Assembly: GCF_001269885.1 (NCBI RefSeq)
Contig: NZ_LHVH01000022.1
Location: 186,001-250,000, forward strand
From: Pseudomonas kilonensis
Lineage (GTDB): Bacteria > Pseudomonadota > Gammaproteobacteria > Pseudomonadales > Pseudomonadaceae
Length of the DNA: 64,000 nt
Reading direction: 5' to 3'
Shown: positions 1 to 8,412 of the stretch, piece by piece
Layout of the letters: every line of letters begins with the position of its first letter
Numbering within the stretch: the first letter of the stretch is position 1
Translations under genes and position numbers: made by a program
Notes under the pieces: generated by a model
What the model was told of the DNA's origin: nothing
Database searches by the model: none
What the model saw: the letters and a program-made list of their open reading frames with translations, nothing else

Positions 1-1
1 C

Positions 2-142
2 AACGTCGTCGAGGTTGCGATCAAGCGCGTCCGCGCCAAGGTGGATACCCCGTATCCGCGCAAGCTGCTACATACCGTCCGCGGCATGGGGTATGTACTG
101 GAAAGCCGAGAGGCAGATGGCAGGCAAACGGGTACGCCTTGA
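2..142 (+). CDS. Response regulator, C-terminal end (OmpR family, partial)
   Basis: This is the last 46 codons of a DNA-binding response regulator whose beginning lies before the window. The visible residues 'VEVAIKRVRAKVD' and 'TVRGMGYVLE' are the recognition helix and C-terminal hairpin of the OmpR/PhoB winged-helix domain. Its TGA overlaps the ATG of the next gene by one base (TGATG), the usual translational coupling of a two-component pair. The partner is of the CusS/CopS heavy-metal type, so this is probably a CusR/CopR/IrlR-like activator, but the receiver domain is not visible. The family is certain; the signal is inferred. Confidence 0.9.
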   Translation, partial: NVVEVAIKRVRAKVDTPYPRKLLHTVRGMGYVLESREADGRQTGTP

Positions 143-1515
143 TGAAAAGATCGATCGCCAAGCGGCTTGCCCTGATGTTCGCCCTCGCTGTCCTGCTGAT
201 CATGTCGATCAGCGCGACGCTGTTGCGCTGTTCCTTGAAGCAATCGCTCGATGACCAGATGCAGAATGAGCTGATCCTGCGCCATTCCGTGCTCGACCCG
301 GTGCTCGCCAAATACGATTCGCCGACGTTCTGGGTCGGTTTGCGCCAGAAGCTCGACGGCCTGACGCCTGCGGATGAACGAGTCCGCTATTGGATCCTGG
401 TGGACAACCCAGCCTTCAGTTACGGCGGGGCGATGCCGGACGGCCAGGATTGGTCGAAGCGCTCCGATGGGCTGTTTACCGTCGACCTGCCTGAGAAAGA
501 GCGGCCCATGATGGTGTTGCTCAAGACCATTCCCGCCATGGGCGATCGTCCGGAACTGCGCTTTATCGTGGGGCTGGATTCAACGCCGTTCAGGAAGACC
601 CTGGACCACTTCACCAAGATATTGATCCTGACCTCGGCGTTGGGCATCGGGCTGGTTGCGCTGCTCGGTTACTGGATCGCGCGTTTTGGTCTGGGACCGG
701 TAAGGCGTTTGAGCCGTCAAGCCAACAGCCTGCCGCCGGGGGATTCGAAGCAGCGACTGGACACCGAGGCGCTGCCAGGCGAATTGCAGGAACTGGCGGT
801 GTCATTCAACGGCGCCCTGGCTCGCCAGGAAGCGGCCTGGTGCCAGCTCGAAGGGTTCAACGCCAACGTGGCCCATGAGCTGCGAACGCCCCTGACCAAC
901 CTGATCGGACAGACCCAGGTGGCATTGGCCCACGGGCGTGAGGTGAGCGAGCTTCAAGACTTGCTGCAGTCGAACCTCGAAGAGTTGGAACGGATGGGCA
1001 CCATCGTCAATGACATGCTGTTCCTGGCCGGAGCCGAGAGCGGGCAACGGGCTACCGAGCTCAGTGATGTCTCGCTTTATGAAGAGGCGTCGAAGACGGT
1101 GGAGTATCTGGAGCCGGTCCTGCACGACAAACAGCTGAGCGTGGTGATCCAAGGTGACATGCGCGTGTGCATCGACCGACGCCTCTTTCACCGCTCCCTG
1201 GCCAATTTGATACAGAACGCGGCGCGATACGCGGTGCCGACAAGCACCATCACGGTAACGCTGGCCAGCCACGGCATGCAGGTCGAGGTGAGCGTTTCCA
1301 ATGCCGGGGAGCCCATCGACAATTCGCACCTGGAGCGTTTGTTCGAGCGTTTCTATCGCGCCGACACCGCCAGGACGCGAAGCGATGCCCACCATGGCCT
1401 GGGCCTTTCCATCGTGCGGGCGGTGGCGTCCATGCACGGTGGACGCGTGTTTGCCCACAGCGAAAATGGGCTCAACACCTTCGGATTTTCCTTGATGAAC
1501 CAGACGGCGCGTTAG
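142..1515 (+). CDS. Heavy-metal-type sensor histidine kinase
   Basis: A 457-residue inner-membrane histidine kinase of the CusS/CopS/CzcS type. It has a first membrane segment at about residues 10-30, a periplasmic sensor region of about 130 residues, a second membrane segment at about 158-180, and a HAMP linker. The H-box 'HELRTPLTN' has the phosphorylated His near residue 245. The ATPase domain has the N-box 'NLIQNAARYA' near 350 and the G-box 'GLGLSIVRAV' near 415. The ATG at 142 is chosen over the in-frame TTG at 139 because it overlaps the regulator stop codon. Copper or another metal is the likely signal by family; the downstream DUF2790 gene fits this because such genes often accompany copper regulators. 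Confidence 0.9.
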   Translation: MKRSIAKRLALMFALAVLLIMSISATLLRCSLKQSLDDQMQNELILRHSVLDPVLAKYDSPTFWVGLRQKLDGLTPADERVRYWILVDNPAFSYGGAMPDGQDWSKRSDGLFTVDLPEKERPMMVLLKTIPAMGDRPELRFIVGLDSTPFRKTLDHFTKILILTSALGIGLVALLGYWIARFGLGPVRRLSRQANSLPPGDSKQRLDTEALPGELQELAVSFNGALARQEAAWCQLEGFNANVAHELRTPLTNLIGQTQVALAHGREVSELQDLLQSNLEELERMGTIVNDMLFLAGAESGQRATELSDVSLYEEASKTVEYLEPVLHDKQLSVVIQGDMRVCIDRRLFHRSLANLIQNAARYAVPTSTITVTLASHGMQVEVSVSNAGEPIDNSHLERLFERFYRADTARTRSDAHHGLGLSIVRAVASMHGGRVFAHSENGLNTFGFSLMNQTAR

Positions 1516-1547
1516 TCGTCGCCCCTGCGAGTAAAGTCCGCCCGCGT

Positions 1548-1604
1548 TTGACATCTTCCCGTCAGCCAGCAGTCACCTTGACGTCAGTCGCCCCCGCCTA
1601 GAGT
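1548..1604 (+). promoter_or_regulatory. Candidate promoter/operator before the DUF2790 gene
   Basis: The spacer contains a TTGAC...GTCAG inverted pair at 1548-1565 and a perfect TGACGTCA palindrome at 1579-1586, followed by a TAGAGT that could be a -10 element. It lies between the kinase and the small secreted protein, where a metal-type response regulator would be expected to act. No consensus was computed, so the assignment is tentative. Confidence 0.35.
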
Positions 1605-1645
1605 GCCACGACCATCCCAACGAGGACAGTGTCGTGGAGCCCACT

Positions 1646-1906
1646 ATGAACATTCGAAACCTGTCGATTGCCGTCCTGCTGGCAGTCATCTCCTTGAGCG
1701 GCTCGCCGCTGCTCGCCAAAGAACAAACGCAGTTCCCGGCCTACGAATATGGCATGCCGCTGGACATCGCCAGGGTCATCCATATCGAGGAGGCGACATC
1801 ACCGGTATGCGAGGTCGTGCAAGCCAATATGACCTATTTGAATACCCAGGGAATAAAGAAGCACGTCAGCTTTCTGCAGTTGGCGCAGGCGTGCTCGAAC
1901 CAGTGA
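1646..1906 (+). CDS. DUF2790 family small exported protein
   Basis: An 86-residue protein with a clear Sec signal peptide (charged start, hydrophobic core to about residue 20, 'PLLAKE' cleavage region). The mature part carries the DUF2790 pattern seen in many Pseudomonas proteins: 'YEYGMPLDIA', 'PVCEVVQANMTYL' and a final Cys near the C-terminus. Its two cysteines could form a disulfide. The ATG at 1646 is preferred over the GTG at 1634 because GGAG sits about six bases upstream. The molecular function of DUF2790 proteins is not known; a periplasmic metal-response role is suggested only by the adjacent two-component pair. Confidence 0.82.
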   Translation: MNIRNLSIAVLLAVISLSGSPLLAKEQTQFPAYEYGMPLDIARVIHIEEATSPVCEVVQANMTYLNTQGIKKHVSFLQLAQACSNQ

Positions 1907-1951
1907 CCGTCCGGCGATGCCGGTTCATTTCTTCAGACAGGGACCATCACC

Positions 1952-3004
1952 ATGTGGAATAGAACAACACCCGCCATTGGCCGCACGAGCACCATGAATC
2001 GGCTTGCGAGAATGGCGAGAACCCTCGCCGCGGGCGTCGCGCTGCTCAGTACGGTGAGTATCGAAGCTTCCGATCGCATTACACCGAAACCAGACTGGTC
2101 GACCAGCGACATACCGTCCCAGAAAGGCCGGATTGTCCTGATCACCGGTGGCACCAGCGGCATGGGCTACGAGGATGCGCTGGCCTTGGCGCGTGCCGGC
2201 GCCGAGGTCATCATCGCCGCGCGCAACCCAGAGCGCGGCGCACAGGCCATTGCGCGTATCCGCGAGTCCGTGCCCGACGCCAAGGTGCAGTTCGAGAACG
2301 TGGACCTGGCTGATCTTTCATCGGTGCGCGACCTGGCCCAGCGTCTCAATCAACGGCTGCCGCGCCTCGACGTGTTGATCAACAATGCCGCCGTCATGGC
2401 ACCGCCCGAGCGGGGTACATCCGCCGATGGCTTTGAACTTCAGTTGGCCACCAACTACCTGGGGCACTTCGCGCTGACCGGCCTGTTGGTGCCGCTCTTG
2501 CGTCAAAGCCAGGATGCCCGCGTGGTGAGCCTGTCCAGCATTGCCGCGGCGCGCGGCGCGATGAACCTTGATGACCTTCAGAGCGAGCAGAAGTACGACC
2601 CGTACGCGGCCTACGCGCAATCGAAACTGGCCGTCCTGCACTGGGCATTTGCCTTGCAGCGGCGCAGTGATGCTGAAAACTGGGGGATTCGCAGCATGGC
2701 GGCGCATCCCGGCGTTGCGGTCACCGAGTTGGTCGCACGGGGGCCAGGCCTGGACAGCGAGTTCGGTCGGCGTTGGGCAAAGGACCGTGACGCGTACCAC
2801 TCAGCGGCACAAGGGGCGTTGCCCACCTTGTATGCCGCCACTGCTGCGCAAGCGGTGGGCGGAGCTTATTACGGCCCGACCGCTGACGGCGAAAGACGCG
2901 GTCCGTTGGGATTCGCCAAGACGCCGCCCGCCGCGAGCACGCAGGCCGATGCCGAACGGCTCTGGGCCGTCTCCGAGCGACTGACCGGCGTGACCTATCG
3001 CTGA
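1952..3004 (+). CDS. Short-chain dehydrogenase/reductase with N-terminal signal
   Basis: A 350-residue SDR oxidoreductase. The Rossmann dinucleotide motif TGGTSGMG is at about residues 65-72, the NNAA motif near 145, the catalytic Ser in 'SLSSIA' near 193, and the YxxxK pair at Y221/K225. This resembles the retinol-dehydrogenase/WW-domain-oxidoreductase-like SDRs. Unusually, about 40 residues precede the fold and include a hydrophobic stretch ('TLAAGVALLSTVSIEAS') that looks like an export signal or membrane anchor. The ATG at 1952 has a GGGA upstream; an ATG at 1994 would begin directly at the signal-like segment. The substrate is not predictable. Confidence 0.82.
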   Translation: MWNRTTPAIGRTSTMNRLARMARTLAAGVALLSTVSIEASDRITPKPDWSTSDIPSQKGRIVLITGGTSGMGYEDALALARAGAEVIIAARNPERGAQAIARIRESVPDAKVQFENVDLADLSSVRDLAQRLNQRLPRLDVLINNAAVMAPPERGTSADGFELQLATNYLGHFALTGLLVPLLRQSQDARVVSLSSIAAARGAMNLDDLQSEQKYDPYAAYAQSKLAVLHWAFALQRRSDAENWGIRSMAAHPGVAVTELVARGPGLDSEFGRRWAKDRDAYHSAAQGALPTLYAATAAQAVGGAYYGPTADGERRGPLGFAKTPPAASTQADAERLWAVSERLTGVTYR

Positions 3005-3015
3005 TGCAACCCTGG

Positions 3016-3050
3016 GCGCGGGCGTCCGTCCCGCGCTTGACCTTTGTCTT
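3016..3050 (+). terminator. Hairpin after the SDR gene
   Basis: GCGCGGG (3016-3022) and CCCGCGC (3030-3036) form a seven-pair GC stem with a seven-base loop, followed by a T-enriched stretch. It is a plausible intrinsic terminator, although the T tract is interrupted. Confidence 0.5.
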
Positions 3051-3074
3051 GTTGCCGTCTCCCCGGAGTTCCTT

Positions 3075-4397
3075 ATGAGTGCGCCTTCCTATTTGCACCG
3101 GCTGAGTCTCGCCCTGAACGCCCGCGACGGTGAGTTGCGTCCGGCGCTGTGCGGGTTCCTGCTGTTCCTTTGTCTCTTCACCGGTTACTTCACGCTGCGC
3201 CCAATCCGTGAATCGATGGGCATCGCGGCGGGGGTGGAGAATCTGCAATGGCTGTTTACCGCGACCTTCCTGGTCATGCTGGCAGCCGTGCCGTTGTTCG
3301 CCTGGCTCAGTTCGCGGGTGCCGCGCCTGCGCCTGATCGACTGGGTGTACGGCTTCTTCGGTTTCAACCTGCTGATGTTCGTCGAGTTGTTCCAGTTCCA
3401 GCCGGACAGTGTCTGGCTGGCCCGGGGCTTTTACGTCTGGATCTCGGTTTATAACTTGTTCGTCGTGTCAGTGGCCTGGAGCCTGATGGCAGATGTATTC
3501 GACAGCGAGCAGGCCAAGCGTCTGTTCGCCTTCATCGCCGCGGGCGCCAGCGTCGGCGGTCTGTTGGGTCCGGCCCTGAGCGCGCTGCTCATCGGTCCCC
3601 TCGGCGCCTCGGGGTTGATGTTTCTGGCGGCCGTGTTGCTCGGCGCCTCGCTGGTGTTGAAACGGGCGTTGATGGGGTGGCGCGAAACGGGCGGGGCCGG
3701 CCGCCCCGGCGCCGCACCGACGCAAAGCCCCCAACAGCCATTGCACGGTAATCCGTTCAGCGGGTTGACGGCGGTGCTCAGGTCACCTTACTTGCTGGGG
3801 ATCGCCGGCTTCGTGGTGCTGTTGGCGACGGTCAGCACCTTTCTCTATTTCGAGCAGGCGCGCCTGGTGGCCGAGCACTATCCGGATCGCCAGGCGCAAG
3901 TACGCATCTTCGGCACCATCGACATCATCGTGCAGGCCGGTGCGTTGCTGTCCCAGCTGTTCATCACCGGCCGCATCGCGCCGAAGTTGGGGGTGCGTGC
4001 TTTGTTGGCCGTCGTGCCGCTGCTCATGTGCATCGGCTTCCTCGGCCTGGCGTTGGCGCCGGGGTTCGCTCTGCTGGCGGCGGTGATGATCGTGCGACGA
4101 ATCGGTGAGTACGCGTTCGTCCGACCGGGCAGGGAAATGCTGTTCGCGCCGTTGGATGCCGAGAGTAAATACAAGGCCAAGAACTTCATCGACACCGTGG
4201 TTTATCGCGCAGGTGACGCCATGAGCGGCTGGGCCAAGAGCCTGCTCGACCTGCTAGGGCAGGGGGCCGGTCTGGCCGCGATAATCGGCGCCTGTTGCGC
4301 ACTGCTGTGGGGTTACTTGGGCTGGCAACTGGGGCGGAGGGCGGATAATGCCACGTTGCGGGAGTTACGTTTGGCGACCATCTCGGCCAGGGCATGA
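3075..4397 (+). CDS. MFS-like carrier, NTP/NDP-exchange (Tlc-like) type
   Basis: A 440-residue polytopic inner-membrane protein with about twelve hydrophobic segments. The N-terminal 'YFTLRPIRESMGI' and the central 'FAFIAAGASVGGLLGP' are typical of the bacterial branch related to ATP/ADP translocases that is often annotated as an MFS or NTP/NDP exchange transporter. Free-living bacteria carrying such genes do not necessarily move nucleotides, so the substrate is unknown. A good Shine-Dalgarno (CGGAG) precedes the ATG. The gene stands between a terminator-like hairpin and the lipocalin-like gene. Confidence 0.75.
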   Translation: MSAPSYLHRLSLALNARDGELRPALCGFLLFLCLFTGYFTLRPIRESMGIAAGVENLQWLFTATFLVMLAAVPLFAWLSSRVPRLRLIDWVYGFFGFNLLMFVELFQFQPDSVWLARGFYVWISVYNLFVVSVAWSLMADVFDSEQAKRLFAFIAAGASVGGLLGPALSALLIGPLGASGLMFLAAVLLGASLVLKRALMGWRETGGAGRPGAAPTQSPQQPLHGNPFSGLTAVLRSPYLLGIAGFVVLLATVSTFLYFEQARLVAEHYPDRQAQVRIFGTIDIIVQAGALLSQLFITGRIAPKLGVRALLAVVPLLMCIGFLGLALAPGFALLAAVMIVRRIGEYAFVRPGREMLFAPLDAESKYKAKNFIDTVVYRAGDAMSGWAKSLLDLLGQGAGLAAIIGACCALLWGYLGWQLGRRADNATLRELRLATISARA

Positions 4398-4468
4398 AGA
4401 CCATGCGGACCAGAATGAAACCCACTCTATTGTCTGCCGCGTCGTAGCGGCGAGGAAAGGTGAAGCGG

Positions 4469-4969
4469 ATGAGTCTGAAAAACAAGGTACTGGCGATCGT
4501 AGCGCTCGTTGCTTTCTCGGCGTTCTCCACAGCGTTTGCGGGCAAAGAAAATGCCTTGGTCGGGACATGGCGCATGGTCAGTGCAACCGTTGAGAGCCAG
4601 GGCAGTAAATCGGATGCTTATGGCCCCGATCCTCATGGTTGGCTCGTCTTCACGCCAGAGCTGACGTTTGTCGAAGTACTCACGGATCCACGCGTGCCGG
4701 CGTTTCGATCCAACGTTCGTGGCGAAGGCACCGATGAGGAAAACCGGGCAGCGATGGCGGGGAGCATCGGTTTTTTCGGGCGATATACCGTCGATCCGAA
4801 CGGTGAGTTCACAGGCAACACTGTCGAAGGGGCTACGTTCCCGAACTGGGTGGGCGCTGTGCGCACCCGGGACGACCTGCAGTTGAAGGTCGATGGCAAC
4901 CGGATGGTAGAAGATTTTCGTCGCCCGGATGGGGCGAAGGTTCACATCGTTTTTGAGCGTGTCAGGTAA
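4469..4969 (+). CDS. Lipocalin-like secreted protein
   Basis: A 166-residue exported protein with a signal peptide ending near 'STAFAGKE'. The mature part starts 'LVGTWRMVSATVE' and contains 'GWLVFTPELTF', 'GSIGFFGRYTVD' and a final 'DGAKVHIVFERV'. These are the strand motifs of the lipocalin-like domain of PF13924 type, a small beta-barrel that may bind a hydrophobic ligand. The ATG at 4469 is preferred over the GTG at 4460, because AGGAAAGG lies at a good distance from the ATG and overlaps the GTG. No ligand can be predicted. A bidirectional terminator follows. Confidence 0.78.
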   Translation: MSLKNKVLAIVALVAFSAFSTAFAGKENALVGTWRMVSATVESQGSKSDAYGPDPHGWLVFTPELTFVEVLTDPRVPAFRSNVRGEGTDEENRAAMAGSIGFFGRYTVDPNGEFTGNTVEGATFPNWVGAVRTRDDLQLKVDGNRMVEDFRRPDGAKVHIVFERVR

Positions 4970-4986
4970 TTTCGAAGCGTCTTCCC

Positions 4987-5021
4987 GAAAAAATCCGATG
5001 CCTGTCATGGCATCGGATTTT
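4987..5021. terminator. Bidirectional intrinsic terminator
   Basis: AAATCCGATGCC (4991-5002) pairs perfectly with GGCATCGGATTT (5009-5020) around a six-base loop, with A and T runs on the two sides. It separates the rightward lipocalin-like gene from the leftward deacetylase-like gene and can serve both. Confidence 0.85.
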
Positions 5022-5066
5022 GCGTCACGCTCGGGCCGTGGAACTGACCCGCCACATTGTCGGCTG

Positions 5067-6179
5067 CTAGGCCTGGTGTGCTTCGGCCAACTCATCGATC
5101 AAGTGCCGCTGAAACGCCGCAAGCGCCTCCTTCGGTTGCTGTAGTTGTATAAATTCCAACATGGGATCGGTGACTGCTGTCCTGACGCCCGCCAGTTCTT
5201 CGATGGTCGCCAGCCCGCAAAACGGCACATACGCTTCGGAATACCCACCTTCGTGGACCAGAACGAGACGGCCCTGGCAAAGACGTTCCGCGGCTTTGCG
5301 CACCAGGCTGGTCATTTGCCGGAACGAGTCGCTGTGCAACAGCATGCGAGCCAGCGGATCGACGGCGTTGGCGTCGTAACCACAGGCGACAATGATCAAC
5401 TCTGGCTCGAAGCGCTCCAGCGCCGGGATCACGATGCGTTCCATCGCATGCAGATAAGCCTCATGACCGCAGCCGGGTGACAACGGAATATTGATGTTCG
5501 CGCCCAACCCCGCGCCGCGGCCGCGCTCAGCTTCACCGCTGTAACCTGGCGGGAAACAGCCGTCCTGGTGCAGTGAAATGGTCAGCACGTCACCGCGCTC
5601 TTCGAAGATGGATTGCGTGCCGTTGCCGTGGTGTACGTCCCAGTCGATCACCGCGACGTTGCCCAGGCCATGGCGGGCTTTTGCGGCTTCAATGGCGATG
5701 GCAATGTTGGCCAGAAAGCAAAAGCCCATGGCGCTGTCGGCGAGGCAGTGATGGCCCGGCGGGCGCGACAGTGCGTACGCGTTATCGACTTCCCCGACGA
5801 GCACGGCATCGACCGCGGCGATGGCCAACCCGGCAGAAAGCGTGGCTATTTCATAACTTCCAGGCCCGATGGGCGCGTGCGGCCCCAACTCACCGCCCCC
5901 GGCGTCGCTCATCGCCTTGAAGCGTTGCAGGTAACCGGGTGTATGAACCCGCAGCAGATCTTCATCGGTCGCCGCGTTGGCGCTGCGTACCTGCAAATGG
6001 CGGGTCAGGCCGGAAACGTCCAGCAGGCTCTTCAGACGGCGTTTGGTTTCCGGCGACTCAGCGTGGCCCGCAGCGGCAGGTGGTTGCACCCATCCTCCCA
6101 CCGGCAAGGTCAAGGCATGCAACCCGGCGCTGTGCCAGAGGCTGAGTTCGTCGAAGAAAAATGCACTTTTTCGGCTCAT
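5067..6179 (-). CDS. Class II histone-deacetylase-like amidohydrolase
   Basis: A 370-residue zinc amidohydrolase of the arginase/deacetylase fold, most like bacterial HDAH. It has all the active-site parts: 'RPPGHH' near 143, the metal-binding 'DWDVHHGNG' near 179-187, 'CGYDANAVDP' with the third ligand Asp near 268, and 'HEGGYSE' with the transition-state Tyr near 312. Known relatives remove acetyl groups from small N-acetyl amines such as acetylpolyamines. It is the last gene of a leftward block after an outer-membrane channel and an MFS carrier, so it may process an amide brought in by them. A second deacetylase-family gene lies at 13.8-14.8 kb. Confidence 0.88.
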   Translation of the reverse strand: MSRKSAFFFDELSLWHSAGLHALTLPVGGWVQPPAAAGHAESPETKRRLKSLLDVSGLTRHLQVRSANAATDEDLLRVHTPGYLQRFKAMSDAGGGELGPHAPIGPGSYEIATLSAGLAIAAVDAVLVGEVDNAYALSRPPGHHCLADSAMGFCFLANIAIAIEAAKARHGLGNVAVIDWDVHHGNGTQSIFEERGDVLTISLHQDGCFPPGYSGEAERGRGAGLGANINIPLSPGCGHEAYLHAMERIVIPALERFEPELIIVACGYDANAVDPLARMLLHSDSFRQMTSLVRKAAERLCQGRLVLVHEGGYSEAYVPFCGLATIEELAGVRTAVTDPMLEFIQLQQPKEALAAFQRHLIDELAEAHQA

Positions 6180-6213
6180 CGTCTTTCCATTTTCTTTAGG
6201 GTAATAAGGCCAT

Positions 6214-7377
6214 TCATGCGTTTGGGCGGCTGCCGAGCATCAACGCCAGGGACAGCAGGGTGATGCACGTCCCGCCGATCAGCAGCGAGTGGAAACCGCC
6301 GCTGGCTTCGATCAGCCGGCCCGCCACTGTCGGGCCGATAGCCAGGCCACCGCCGATCACTAGGTTGGAGGCGTTCATCAGTTTTCCGGAGCGGTCGAGG
6401 TCGGCCAGGCAGGCGAGGATCAACGGCAGAATGAAGGTCCAGGTGAACTTGAACAGCAGCGCTGCCACGGCAAAACGCATTATTTCGGGTTGCCCCCGCA
6501 GCAACAGCACTGAGCCGGCCATCAGTGCGTAGCCCAGCAGCAACAGCAGCAAGCGTGGCAGTCGGTCGCCGATCAGTGAGGCACAGCCCGCTCCGACAAT
6601 GCCCATCACCGTGGCGAGCGCCAGAACCTTGCCACTGGACTCGGCGGAGATACCTGCCTGGGTGGCGATGGAGCCGATAAAGGTCCACACACCGCCCAGG
6701 CAAATGTAGAAGCTCAAGACCCCCAGAATGCCCAGTGCGGCTTTCCACAGCGAGGCGATGGCGACGCGCTCGGCGGTTGTTTCAGCCGATGGGCTGCCTT
6801 GCGGAAAATAGCGGGCCAGTGGCAAAAAGGCCGTCATCAACCCGGCGAGGATCACGTAGCACGCCGATAGCCCGAAGTGTTCGAAGAGCCGAGGCAGGAT
6901 GCTCAAACCGATCGCCCCGACGACCAGTTGCCCCAGCACCCATAACCCATAGACGCGGCCGGGATTGGCTGTTGACGCGGCGCTGGACAGGCAGATGATC
7001 ATCAACGAACCGCCCGCCAGGGCACTGCAAAAGCGCAATGCCAGGAGTATCGAGTAGTCAGCCGCAAGCACTGATAAAAGGTTTGCTGCAATGAACACGA
7101 CACCCGCCAGCAATGCGGCGCGGCGCCAGTCGCTACGTTTCAGCCACCACAGGGCGGGCAAGGTGGCCAGGCTCATGGCGCCAAGTTCGGTGGAGAACAG
7201 ATCGCCGATCTGTGACGGGCTCAACTGCCATTGAGTCGCCAGTTGCGCGGCGATGGCCGGTGCGGTCATGAGAATGGTCGGGGTGATGGCGGCGAACAGC
7301 ACGATGGCTGCCAGCAGCGCCCGTTGAGATGATGCGCGCACACGCTCATCCACCAGCGATTGGGTCTGGGTGTTCAT
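6214..7377 (-). CDS. MFS transporter
   Basis: A 387-residue inner-membrane carrier with about twelve hydrophobic segments and MFS-type loops such as 'WWLKRSDWRRAAL' after helix 2. The ATG at 7377 is chosen because GGAG lies about nine bases upstream; a longer reading from 7461 adds an unlikely leader that runs into the preceding gene. It starts 22 bases after the channel gene and ends 34 bases before the amidohydrolase gene, which points to one transcript. Uptake of the amidohydrolase substrate is the simplest role; export cannot be excluded. Confidence 0.85.
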   Translation of the reverse strand: MNTQTQSLVDERVRASSQRALLAAIVLFAAITPTILMTAPAIAAQLATQWQLSPSQIGDLFSTELGAMSLATLPALWWLKRSDWRRAALLAGVVFIAANLLSVLAADYSILLALRFCSALAGGSLMIICLSSAASTANPGRVYGLWVLGQLVVGAIGLSILPRLFEHFGLSACYVILAGLMTAFLPLARYFPQGSPSAETTAERVAIASLWKAALGILGVLSFYICLGGVWTFIGSIATQAGISAESSGKVLALATVMGIVGAGCASLIGDRLPRLLLLLLGYALMAGSVLLLRGQPEIMRFAVAALLFKFTWTFILPLILACLADLDRSGKLMNASNLVIGGGLAIGPTVAGRLIEASGGFHSLLIGGTCITLLSLALMLGSRPNA

Positions 7378-7399
7378 GGGGAAGCTCCGGTGAATGAAT

Positions 7400-8281
7400 T
7401 CAGAACACATGGACCAGACGCAGCAGTGCGTCAGTGCCGTGGTAGCCGTTATCGGTGGCAACGTTCTGCGAAAGGCCGAACATCACCTGGTTCTGTTTAT
7501 CCAGCCAGTGGCCGACTTCGAAGCCCACTTGGGTGTAGCGCTTGTGGGTGTCATCGATGCGCTGGTCGTTGATCCGCAGTTCGCCGCCGTCGGCGTGGAT
7601 CAGCCGCAAAGCACCGTAGGTGCTTTGCGTAAAGTCGTAGGAGGCGAAGGCTTGCAGGCGATACAACGGGTCCTGTTTCAGATCGCTGCCAAAGTAGTCG
7701 TCGTTCTTGCCGTAGAGCTGGGCTTCAAGGTTGGCTTCCAACACCCATTTTTCGCCGATGCCCTGGGTGTAGTTGTAAACGAAGGTGGCCCCCCAGCGAT
7801 TGGCACCGGGCGATACATCTGGATTGTCGTTGTGGTACTCGCCAATCGGCAGCGTAATCAGCGTCAGCAATCCGCTGTAAGTGCGTGAAGCAGGGTCATT
7901 GATCAAGAACAGGGTGCCGCCGACCTGAGGGTCGCCAAAGCCGCTTTCCCCGGTGTGTTGGCTGGCACCCGGCAGGCGCGCGTTGATGTCGGCGAAGGGC
8001 ACGATGAACTGTGGCGTACATAGCGTGCCGCAGATGTCGGTGAAAAATACCTGGCGGTAAGCCATGGCGTTGACCTTCAGGTCGGCCTTGCCGGTGCTGT
8101 CGGCCGGGCCGTGGAAGTCGTCAGCGCGGCTTGCCGGCAGATAGAGCAGGCCCAGGTTGGTGCCTGAAGGCGCGCCGATAAAATCCCGGGCGTTGAGGTC
8201 GGCGGCACTGGCGTGCAGGCTCGACAAACCGCCGATCAGGGCCAGCGCTGTATTGCGAGTGAACGTGTTGGTCATGGGCAT
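7400..8281 (-). CDS. SphA/phenol-MetA-type outer-membrane channel
   Basis: A 293-residue exported beta-barrel protein. It has a signal peptide to about residue 26 ('LHASA'), then alternating strands ending in a C-terminal Phe ('LRLVHVF'), as expected for an outer-membrane protein. Motifs such as 'GLLYLPASRADDF', 'GGTLFLINDP' and 'GATFVYNYTQG' match the transporter family annotated as SphA or Phenol_MetA_deg (PF13557). The second ATG at 8275 is an equally possible start. It precedes an MFS carrier and an amidohydrolase, giving an outer-membrane/inner-membrane/enzyme order typical of uptake operons. Confidence 0.8.
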   Translation of the reverse strand: MPMTNTFTRNTALALIGGLSSLHASAADLNARDFIGAPSGTNLGLLYLPASRADDFHGPADSTGKADLKVNAMAYRQVFFTDICGTLCTPQFIVPFADINARLPGASQHTGESGFGDPQVGGTLFLINDPASRTYSGLLTLITLPIGEYHNDNPDVSPGANRWGATFVYNYTQGIGEKWVLEANLEAQLYGKNDDYFGSDLKQDPLYRLQAFASYDFTQSTYGALRLIHADGGELRINDQRIDDTHKRYTQVGFEVGHWLDKQNQVMFGLSQNVATDNGYHGTDALLRLVHVF

Positions 8282-8367
8282 TGCATCTCTTCTTTAAGTT
8301 GTTGTGCGGCGAATGGCTCGCCCGTAGGTGGCAGAGGGGCAAAAAAAGGGCAAAGGTGTCCCGTGGC

Positions 8368-8379
8368 CGTCAAAACGAC
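8368..8379 (-). promoter_or_regulatory. Candidate regulator site upstream of the channel gene
   Basis: CGTCAAAACGAC here is the exact reverse complement of GTCGTTTTGACG at 9453-9464. The two copies flank the LuxR-type gene and lie 87 bases before the channel gene and 63 bases before luxR respectively. This placement suggests an operator for that regulator. Confidence 0.45.
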
Positions 8380-8412
8380 AGCGAAAAAGTAAGCGCGAGT
8401 CAGCGGTGCGGA

